Origin: an uncultured Solirubrobacter sp.
GTDB taxonomy: Bacteria; Actinomycetota; Thermoleophilia; Solirubrobacterales; Solirubrobacteraceae
Assembly (NCBI GenBank): GCA_937871635.1
Contig: CALMNS010000619.1
Coordinates: 1 to 5,127 of the forward strand
Length of the DNA stretch: 5,127 nucleotides
Direction of reading: 5' to 3'
Positions 1 through 4,149 of the stretch are shown piece by piece (within the stretch, counting starts at the first letter, position 1; every line of letters starts with the position of its first letter). The notes beneath the pieces are model-generated. The model had not been told where the DNA came from, searched no databases, and saw only the letters and a list, made by a program, of their open reading frames with translations. A program made the translations under genes and the position numbers.

Positions 1-582
1 GCCCTGCACGTCGGCCACCGGCAGACGTGGCGCCCGCGGCGCGCCCTCGTCATCGGCTCGGGCGCCATCGGCATGCTGGCGACGTACCTCCTGCGGCTCG
101 AGGACCTCGAGGTGTGGGTCGCGTCGCGCGGGGCGCCCGGCACGGCCCGGGCCGAGCTCGCGGCGGCCTCGGGCGCGCGCTACGTGTCGACGTCGGAGAC
201 GCCGCTGCCGGCGCTCCGCGACGAGGTCGGCGGCTTCGACCTCGTCGTCGAGGCGGCCGGCGACGCCGAGCTCATGCTCGGCGTCCTCGGGCTCCTCCGA
301 CGAAACGGCGTCGGCTGCCTGCTCGGGCTCGATCCGCGCCCCCGCCCGGTCTCGATCGACGGGCCGGTGGTCGGCGTCGACACCGTGCTCGAGAATCGCG
401 TGCTGCTCGGGAGCGTCAACGCCCACATCAGCGACTGGGAGGGCGCCGTGCGCCAGCTCGAGGAAATCCGCCGGCGCTGGCCGGCGGCGCTCGAGTCCAT
501 GGTGGGCCTCCGCGTGCCGCCCGACCGCTTCGCCGACGCCTTCGCCTTCCGCGGAGTCAAGGCGACGCTGGTGTTCGACTGA
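1..582 (+). CDS. Glucose 1-dehydrogenase-type medium-chain dehydrogenase, C-terminal part (5'-truncated by window edge)
   Basis: The reading frame is open from base 1 and gives the last 193 residues of a zinc-type medium-chain alcohol/sugar dehydrogenase. The catalytic N-terminal domain, with the zinc ligands, lies outside the window. A dinucleotide-binding Rossmann fold starts at once: GSGAIG at residues 19-24 is the GxGxxG loop. The strand VWVASRG ends in S-R, which suits NADP+ because the basic residue can hold the 2'-phosphate. The later segments SETPL, GFDLVVEAAG, NGVGCLLG and NRVLLGSVNAH match, in order, the C-terminal domain of archaeal-type glucose dehydrogenases as I remember the Haloferax enzyme. 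This family oxidises glucose, and sometimes other aldoses, to the lactone in the cytoplasm. The assignment to the glucose dehydrogenase subfamily is good; the exact sugar is inferred. The TGA stop at 580-582 overlaps a hairpin, and the convergent VOC gene ends 42 bp further on. Confidence 0.85.
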   Translation, partial: ALHVGHRQTWRPRRALVIGSGAIGMLATYLLRLEDLEVWVASRGAPGTARAELAAASGARYVSTSETPLPALRDEVGGFDLVVEAAGDAELMLGVLGLLRRNGVGCLLGLDPRPRPVSIDGPVVGVDTVLENRVLLGSVNAHISDWEGAVRQLEEIRRRWPAALESMVGLRVPPDRFADAFAFRGVKATLVFD

Positions 583-603
583 GGCGAGCGCCCACTTCGC
601 CTT
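581..603. terminator. Hairpin between convergent genes, possible bidirectional terminator
   Basis: AGGCGA (582-587) pairs perfectly with TCGCCT (597-602), and a G-T wobble extends the stem at each end (581/603 and 588/596). The loop is about seven bases. The hairpin starts in the stop codon of the dehydrogenase and lies between two convergent genes. No T-run follows on either strand, so this is not a canonical intrinsic terminator. T-poor hairpins in this position are common in high-GC actinobacteria. Confidence 0.4.
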
Positions 604-624
604 CGGGATCGGGACGAGATCAGG

Positions 625-1089
625 TCACTCCGGCACGAACAGGCGGGCGCTCATCTGCTCGTCGTCCTGCGGGTTGAAGTCCCACAGGCCCTTGAGCCGG
701 GCACGGAGGTCGTCCGGAAGGCGGTCGACGCCCTGGTGGTCGATCTCGACGAGATTGCCGGCCGGATCGCGGACGTAGAGCTGAACGACGTCGCCTGGAA
801 GCTCGACGAGGCGATTGCGGAACGCCTCGTCGTCGAAGGCGTTCCAGCGCTCAGCGGCACGATAGACCGGCTCGACGTCGTCGACGGTGACGCCGAAGTG
901 GTGATGGCTGGTCGGCTCGAGGTCGCGCTCGAACAGGTGCAGCTGGGTGCGCCCCAGAGCGAGCCACTGGACGGGGATGCCGAAGTTGGGCGTGGCGATC
1001 GGCTCCGCGCCGAGGAGCTCCGCATAGAACGCCGTGGACCGCTTGAGGTCGAGCGCGTTGACGCTGACGTGGTTGATGCGCAGGCTCAC
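625..1089 (-). CDS. VOC-superfamily protein (glyoxalase/extradiol dioxygenase fold)
   Basis: The 154-residue protein has the length and pattern of a single-chain vicinal oxygen chelate protein with two beta-alpha-beta-beta-beta modules. The first module opens with INHVSVNALDL at residues 5-15, followed by the helix with FYAELLG. The second centres on HHHFGVTVDDV at 62-72 and ends in VRDPAGNLVEIDH at 106-118, the typical GNxxE signature. Likely metal ligands are His7, His51 or Gln49, His64 and Glu115, so a divalent metal site looks intact. VOC members include glyoxalase I, catechol 2,3-dioxygenases, epimerases and bleomycin- or fosfomycin-resistance proteins; nothing here fixes the substrate. 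The start is GTG at 1087-1089, supported by a perfect AGGAGG six bases upstream (complement of 1096-1101). The C-terminal tail after about residue 119 is polar and may lie outside the fold. It is divergent from the ABM gene across 44 bp. Confidence 0.85.
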   Translation of the reverse strand: MSLRINHVSVNALDLKRSTAFYAELLGAEPIATPNFGIPVQWLALGRTQLHLFERDLEPTSHHHFGVTVDDVEPVYRAAERWNAFDDEAFRNRLVELPGDVVQLYVRDPAGNLVEIDHQGVDRLPDDLRARLKGLWDFNPQDDEQMSARLFVPE

Positions 1090-1095
1090 CGCGCT

Positions 1096-1101
1096 CCTCC
1101 T
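1096..1101 (-). promoter_or_regulatory. Shine-Dalgarno site of the VOC gene
   Basis: The minus strand reads AGGAGG here, six bases before the GTG at 1089-1087. This decides the GTG start, since no ATG is available near the N-terminus. The site overlaps the 8-bp palindrome TCCTAGGA (1098-1105) and touches the putative plus-strand -10 element of the ABM gene, so the two divergent genes share this short stretch. Confidence 0.7.
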
Positions 1102-1106
1102 AGGAT
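1101..1106 (+). promoter_or_regulatory. Candidate -10 element of the ABM gene
   Basis: TAGGAT fits the actinobacterial TAnnnT -10 consensus. A transcript starting about seven bases downstream, near 1113, would have a leader of about 20 bases carrying the ribosome site at 1124-1128. I see no good -35 element at 16-19 bp spacing; TTGATG at 1073-1078 is 22 bp away, which is too far. The call rests on the hexamer and its position only. Confidence 0.3.
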
Positions 1107-1139
1107 CCGCATGTCGCTACGAGGGAGGATCGCATGTCG
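1102..1139 (+). repeat. Near-duplicate of the ABM gene start region
   Basis: AGGATCCGCATGTCG at 1102-1116 recurs as AGGATCGCATGTCG at 1126-1139, identical except for one extra C in the first copy. Each copy contains a purine-rich AGGA followed by ATG-TCG. The second copy is the real gene start; its ATG is at 1134. The first copy's ATG at 1111 is in another frame and could only give a peptide of about 59 residues ending at 1290. The pair looks like a small tandem duplication of about 24 bp whose first copy has decayed. Confidence 0.6.
1124..1128 (+). promoter_or_regulatory. Shine-Dalgarno site of the ABM gene
   Basis: GGAGG lies five bases before ATG 1134, within the purine run GAGGGAGGA at 1121-1129. 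It picks ATG 1134 over the upstream out-of-frame ATG 1111, which has only AGGA ahead of it. Confidence 0.7.
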
Positions 1140-1472
1140 GAAGTCGTCGTCACCGGGTCGTTCAAGGTGCATCCCGGCAAGGAGGAGGAAGCGCTCGAGG
1201 CGTTCAGGGCGCTGGTGGAGCCCACGCACGGCGAGGACGGCTGCATCCTGTATGCGCTGCATCGCGGCGTCGACGACCCCGCCCGCCTGACCTTCATCGA
1301 GCGTTGGGAGTCGCGCGAGCGGCTCGACGCGCACCTCAAGAGCGACCACGTGTCAGCGCTGCTGGAGCGCGCCGACGAGCTGTGGGGCGACAACGGCGAG
1401 ATCACGGTGTACGAGGCCGTCCCCGCGGGCGAGCCGAAGAAGGGTTCGCTCGCCGAGCACGCGGGCGGCTGA
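1134..1472 (+). CDS. Antibiotic biosynthesis monooxygenase (ABM) fold protein, YgiN/LsrG-like
   Basis: The 112-residue protein matches the small ferredoxin-like alpha/beta ABM fold. Strand VVVTGSFKVHPGK (residues 4-16) is followed by helix EEALEAFRALV, the hallmark EDGCILYALHR at 34-44, strand LTFIERWES at 52-60, and helix ERLDAHLKSDHV at 62-73. These are the standard family landmarks: GC-x-x-Y, then F-x-E-x-W and a helix ending in H. ABM proteins are usually cytoplasmic homodimers. Members act as cofactor-free quinol or polyketide monooxygenases, haem-degrading enzymes or isomerases, so the reaction here is open. The closest pattern is the putative quinol monooxygenase YgiN. A charged tail after about residue 95 (GEPKKGSLAEHAGG) lies beyond the usual domain. 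The gene diverges from the VOC gene and converges on the tetR-type gene 96 bp away. Confidence 0.85.
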   Translation: MSEVVVTGSFKVHPGKEEEALEAFRALVEPTHGEDGCILYALHRGVDDPARLTFIERWESRERLDAHLKSDHVSALLERADELWGDNGEITVYEAVPAGEPKKGSLAEHAGG

Positions 1473-1485
1473 GACACGGGTCGGA

Positions 1486-1500
1486 CGCCCCCAGCGGGCG
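1486..1500 (+). terminator. Weak hairpin after the ABM gene
   Basis: CGCCC (1486-1490) pairs with GGGCG (1496-1500) around a five-base loop, starting 14 bases after the ABM stop codon. The stem is short but all G-C, and no T-run follows. A second short stem in the same gap, CCGAT/ATCGG at 1539-1543 and 1551-1555, could serve the convergent TetR-family gene. Nothing else is visible in the 96-bp gap. Confidence 0.3.
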
Positions 1501-1568
1501 CCGTAGCGGTGGTGGAGGACGGTCGAGGCGGGAGATCGCCGATGTGGTCGATCGGTCGGCTCGAAGGT

Positions 1569-2198
1569 TCACGGGCCGGGCGGCGCGACGACGGCCCTGG
1601 CCGCCGCGATCGTCCCGTCCAGACTGCGGAGGATCAGCTCACGCAGTTGCTCGCGGGTGATCTCGCCGTGCGACAGCCAGCGGACCACGGCACCTTCCAT
1701 GAAGTGCATGTGGGCGTACAGCGCCACACGCAGCACGTCATGATCCGCCGGCTTCTGTCGCTCGCCGGCCCCCGCGGCGATGGCGGCCACGAACGCCGCG
1801 AGGTCGCGTTCGCGGGTGCGATTCACGACCGCGGCGACCTTGCGGTTCGCGACGCCTCCGGTGAGCACGGCACTGAACCCGGCGGCGTGGGCTTCGGCGA
1901 AGGCGATGAACGCATCGATCGCCGCGGCGATCTGATCGGGTCCGCGCAGGCTAGGGTCGGGACGGAGCGCCAGTCGGAGCCTCTCGCTGGCTTGCTCGAG
2001 CACCGCGATCACGAAGGCGTCCTTGTCTTCGAAGTAGTGGTAGAGCAACCCACGCGAGATCCCGGCCTTGCGGACCACCGCGTCGATCGAGATCGCATCC
2101 GGGGTGGTCGTCCTGAGCAGCTCGACGCCCACGCGCAGGAGCTGCTCACGCCGCGTGTCCACGGCAAGCCGAGTTCTTGCTTGCGCGCCGGACGCCAC
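1569..2198 (-). CDS. TetR-family transcriptional repressor
   Basis: Read from GTG 2198 the protein has 209 residues, normal for TetR. The N-terminal segment TRLAVDTRREQLL (residues 9-21) leads into helix 1. The helix-turn-helix runs from about 36 to 62, with DAVVRKAGISRGLLYHYFEDKDAF showing the diagnostic AGxSxGxxYxYFxxKxxF pattern. The ligand-binding domain that follows is not diagnostic; an alanine-rich stretch occurs near FAEAHAAGFSAVLTGGV. The frame stays open upstream to an ATG at 2261, but that start would overlap the divergent hydrolase gene and place the operator inside the coding region. GTG 2198 leaves it upstream, seven bases after TAGGGT. No Shine-Dalgarno precedes it, so a leaderless mRNA is likely. 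GTG 2162 is an alternative. Autorepression and repression of the hydrolase are inferred from context; the ligand is unknown. Confidence 0.88.
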   Translation of the reverse strand: MASGAQARTRLAVDTRREQLLRVGVELLRTTTPDAISIDAVVRKAGISRGLLYHYFEDKDAFVIAVLEQASERLRLALRPDPSLRGPDQIAAAIDAFIAFAEAHAAGFSAVLTGGVANRKVAAVVNRTRERDLAAFVAAIAAGAGERQKPADHDVLRVALYAHMHFMEGAVVRWLSHGEITREQLRELILRSLDGTIAAARAVVAPPGP

Positions 2199-2211
2199 GC
2201 CGGGTACCCTA
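2181..2211. promoter_or_regulatory. Overlapping divergent promoters of the TetR-family and hydrolase genes
   Basis: The heptamer TACCCTA (2205-2211) reads as a TAnnnT -10 on both strands: TACCCT on plus (2205-2210) and TAGGGT on minus (2211-2206). On the plus strand TTGCGC at 2181-2186 is a possible partial -35 with an 18-bp spacer, and transcription would start near 2217, inside the palindrome. On the minus strand the -10 is seven bases from GTG 2198, the spacing of a leaderless start. No good minus-strand -35 is visible. RNA polymerase could occupy only one direction at a time. Confidence 0.4.
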
Positions 2212-2227
2212 TTGAACTCCCGTTCAA
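2212..2227. promoter_or_regulatory. Perfect palindrome, probable TetR operator
   Basis: TTGAAC-TCCC-GTTCAA is a perfect 6-4-6 inverted repeat between the TetR-family gene and the hydrolase gene. Its size suits a TetR dimer. It touches the shared -10 heptamer on its left and ends 17 bp before the hydrolase GTG. Bound repressor would cover the predicted hydrolase transcription start and sit just upstream of the regulator's -10. That the adjacent regulator is the binding protein is inferred from adjacency, which holds for many TetR family members. Confidence 0.65.
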
Positions 2228-2233
2228 CGCGAG

Positions 2234-2238
2234 GGAGG
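2234..2238 (+). promoter_or_regulatory. Shine-Dalgarno site of the hydrolase gene
   Basis: GGAGG within GAGGGAGGA lies six bases before GTG 2245. It decides the hydrolase start, because the open frame runs further upstream to 2068 through the opposing TetR-family gene. Confidence 0.7.
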
Positions 2239-2244
2239 ACGGCT

Positions 2245-3075
2245 GTGAAGCGCAACGGCATCGACTACGACCGAACGGGCGAGGGCGAACCCCTCGTCCT
2301 CCTGCACGGCACCGGCGGTTCGCGACGCCACTGGCGACCCGTGATCGACACGCTCGCCGGCCATCACGACGTCATCGCGCCCGACCTGCCGGGACACGGC
2401 GAGTCCGACGCGCCACCGCCGCACGGCGACCACAGCCCCGTCGGCTACGCCGCCCGGCTCGCCGACTTCCTCGACGAGCTCGGCTTCGCGAGCGCCCACG
2501 TCGCCGGAGACTCGGTCGGAGGCTGGACGGCGCTGGAACTGGCCAAGCTGGGCAAGGCGCGATCGGTGACGGCGATCGCGCCCGCCGGTCTGTGGGCGCG
2601 CCAGGACCCATGGCGGTGCGTCATCAAGCTGTGGGCCAACTACCACCTGGGGCGCCTCACCCGGCCGCTCGTCCATCAGGCGCTGAAGAGCGAGACGGGC
2701 CGAGCCCGGCTGCTGCGCGGCACCGTCGCCAAGCCGCTCAACCTCACCGAAGCGGAGGCGCGCGACGTCATCGAGACCTACAGCGCCACCCCGACGTTCA
2801 CCACCCACCTCGCGCACACCCGGCGAGGCCGCTTCGAGGGCGGGGCCGCGATCGACGTTCCCGTCACCGTGGCCTGGGGCGACGAGGAGAAGCTCATCCC
2901 ACTCTCGGCCCGCCGAGACGACGAGCTGCCCGCGCACACGGCAACGGTCACGCTCACCGGCTGCGGCCACGTCCCGTTCTGGGATGACCCCGGTCAGGTC
3001 GTGAAGACCATCCTCACGACGACCGCCCGGGCGCACCCCGCGTCGCGGTCCGAGGCGCCCTCGCTCCCATCCTGA
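2245..3075 (+). CDS. Alpha/beta-fold hydrolase
   Basis: The protein has 276 residues from GTG 2245 and a complete alpha/beta hydrolase core. The oxyanion-hole region is LLHGTGGSRRHW at 19-30, the second core strand gives DLPGHGESD at 47-55, and the nucleophile elbow GDSVGG places Ser90 in G-x-S-x-G. The probable catalytic acid is Asp213 in WGDEEKLIP and the histidine is His242 in GCGHVPFWDDP, each at the usual distance. A cap region, about 117-195, lies between. There is no signal peptide, so it should be cytoplasmic. The family includes esterases, lactonases, C-C bond hydrolases of aromatic pathways and haloperoxidase-like proteins; the sequence does not single one out. A short low-complexity tail (about 260-276) follows the fold. 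Control by the divergent TetR-family gene suggests induction by the substrate or a related small molecule; that is inference. Confidence 0.88.
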   Translation: MKRNGIDYDRTGEGEPLVLLHGTGGSRRHWRPVIDTLAGHHDVIAPDLPGHGESDAPPPHGDHSPVGYAARLADFLDELGFASAHVAGDSVGGWTALELAKLGKARSVTAIAPAGLWARQDPWRCVIKLWANYHLGRLTRPLVHQALKSETGRARLLRGTVAKPLNLTEAEARDVIETYSATPTFTTHLAHTRRGRFEGGAAIDVPVTVAWGDEEKLIPLSARRDDELPAHTATVTLTGCGHVPFWDDPGQVVKTILTTTARAHPASRSEAPSLPS

Positions 3076-3078
3076 GCT

Positions 3079-3095
3079 CGACGGTGGCGCCGTCG
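3079..3095. terminator. Hairpin between convergent hydrolase and exporter genes
   Basis: CGACGG (3079-3084) pairs perfectly with CCGTCG (3090-3095) around TGGCG, starting four bases after the hydrolase stop. It lies in the 55-bp gap before the exporter's stop codon on the other strand. There is no T-run, so a terminator role rests on position and stem strength. Nothing else stands out in the gap. Confidence 0.4.
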
Positions 3096-3130
3096 CCGCG
3101 GGCGCGACCCACGCCAGCAGCGTCTCGGCG

Positions 3131-4075
3131 TCACGCTTCGGCGGCGCCCTGGTGGGCCGGTCTGATCACCGTGCCCAGGCTCGCGGCGAGGCGCGGCGCG
3201 TCGTCGTCGACCGGCACGGCACCGCGGTCACCCACCGCCAGGCCTGGACGCGCACCGGTCCGCTCCGCGCCGATCCCCGCGACGATCACGAAGGCGATGC
3301 CGGCGACCGGCAGCAGCCCGGGTGCCTGACCGAGGACGATGAGGCCGATCAGGAGGGCGAGTGCCGGCTCGAGGCTCATCAGCGTCCCGAACGCCGTGGC
3401 GGTCAGGCGTCGGAGCGCGAGCATCTCGAGCGCGAACGGGATGACCGGCAGAAGGATCGCCAAGCCCACCCCGGCCAGGAGCACCTCGGGCGAGAGGGCG
3501 CCCACGAGCGACGGGCCGGCGACGACGGTCGCGACCAGGCCGGCGACCGGCATCGAGATCGCGAGCCCCTGCAGCCCCGTGACCTCGTCGCCGACCCGCT
3601 GGGTGAGGACGATGTACAGGGCCCACGCGACCGCGGCGGCGAGGGCGAACGCGACGCCGGCAGGGTCGAGCGAGCCACGCCACGGCTCCGTGAGCAGCAG
3701 CACGCCGACCGCGGCGACCACCGGCCACGTCTTCGTGCTGCCGCGGCCGCGGAGGATCGCCACCCCGAGCGGCCCGAGGAACTCGAGCGCGCTCGCGGTT
3801 CCCATCGGGATCCGGGCGACCGCCGCCATGAAGAACATCGTCACCGCGGCGGTGACCGCGCCCAGCGCGATCGCCGCGACGAGGCCGCTGCGGCTGAAGG
3901 CGCCCGGCCGCGGCCGGACGATCGCGAGCAGGATGAGGCCGGCGAACGCGAGCCGCAGGCACGCCGCTCCCTCGGAGCCCACCTCGTCGAAGAGGCCGAC
4001 CGAGGCCGCGATGCCGAGTTGGACGCAGAGCATGGCGATGAGCGCCATGCCGGCGCCGGAGCGGGAGTCGGTCAT
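3131..4075 (-). CDS. RhtA-like threonine/homoserine exporter, EamA/DMT superfamily
   Basis: This is an inner-membrane transporter with about ten hydrophobic helices in two EamA repeats, 314 residues from ATG 4075. From memory it lines up along its length with Escherichia coli RhtA. The best blocks are ALEFLGPLGVAIL at 95-107, WALYIVLTQRVG at 151-162, and from 216 LEMLALRRLTATAFGTLM followed by SLEPALA. RhtA exports threonine, homoserine and related amino acids using the proton motive force, so amino-acid efflux is likely; the substrate is not proven. After the last helix (about residue 270) comes a hydrophilic tail of some 45 residues, longer than in RhtA. Starts are uncertain: ATG 4075, ATG 4105 and GTG 4111 all lack a ribosome site. 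I chose 4075 because the predicted N-terminus before helix 1 is then short, as in the family. A divergent LysR gene probably controls it. Confidence 0.85.
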   Translation of the reverse strand: MTDSRSGAGMALIAMLCVQLGIAASVGLFDEVGSEGAACLRLAFAGLILLAIVRPRPGAFSRSGLVAAIALGAVTAAVTMFFMAAVARIPMGTASALEFLGPLGVAILRGRGSTKTWPVVAAVGVLLLTEPWRGSLDPAGVAFALAAAVAWALYIVLTQRVGDEVTGLQGLAISMPVAGLVATVVAGPSLVGALSPEVLLAGVGLAILLPVIPFALEMLALRRLTATAFGTLMSLEPALALLIGLIVLGQAPGLLPVAGIAFVIVAGIGAERTGARPGLAVGDRGAVPVDDDAPRLAASLGTVIRPAHQGAAEA

Positions 4076-4092
4076 CAAGCAAGTGTCGGGGC

Positions 4093-4125
4093 GAACACCG
4101 TTCATGTCCACGCCGGATGTTCGAA
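4093..4125. promoter_or_regulatory. Extra GTTC/GAAC half-sites upstream of the exporter gene
   Basis: GAAC-ACC-GTTC (4093-4103) is a short perfect inverted repeat, and GTTCGAA (4119-4125) contains the palindrome TTCGAA. Both share the core of the perfect palindrome at 4131-4149. GTTCGA at 4119 and GTTCGA at 4132 are direct repeats 13 bp apart. LysR proteins often bind a strong recognition site plus a weaker activation site nearer the target promoter, and these could be the latter. If the exporter starts at 4105 or 4111, the first pair lies inside its coding region. Confidence 0.35.
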
Positions 4126-4130
4126 GGGAC

Positions 4131-4149
4131 CGTTCGATAGTGTCGAACG
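4131..4149. promoter_or_regulatory. Perfect 7-5-7 palindrome, probable LysR box containing a leaderless promoter -10
   Basis: CGTTCGA-TAGTG-TCGAACG is a perfect inverted repeat ending at the base before ATG 4150. It contains the T-N11-A spacing of LysR boxes (T4134 to A4146). The hexamer TAGTGT at 4138-4143 is a TAnnnT -10 match centred in it, six bases before the ATG. That is the geometry of a leaderless promoter whose first transcribed base is the A of the start codon. A regulator bound here would block its own promoter. No convincing -35 is visible. Confidence 0.6.

Noticed and set aside
27..677. Plus-strand open frame over the dehydrogenase
   Set aside because: Arg/Ala-rich shadow; the dehydrogenase frame shows an intact Rossmann loop and family blocks.
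736..1290. Plus-strand open frame antisense to the VOC gene
   Set aside because: The VOC protein on the opposite strand has clear motifs and a strong ribosome site. This frame has neither and runs into the ABM gene out of frame.
1539..1555. Stem CCGAT/ATCGG as a strong terminator for the TetR-family gene
   Set aside because: The stem is only five pairs with a seven-base loop and no T-run on the minus strand; too weak for a separate feature.
1509..2987. Long plus-strand open frame of 492 codons
   Set aside because: It runs antisense through the TetR-family gene and out of frame through the hydrolase. The translation is rich in Arg, Gly and Pro with no domain pattern, as expected for a shadow frame in GC-rich DNA.
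2212..4149. Similarity between the TetR palindrome (TTGAAC/GTTCAA) and the LysR palindrome (CGTTCGA/TCGAACG) as a sign of cross-regulation
   Set aside because: They share only the GTTC/GAAC core, and spacers (4 versus 5) and outer bases differ. The regulator families bind DNA differently, so chance similarity is the simpler reading.
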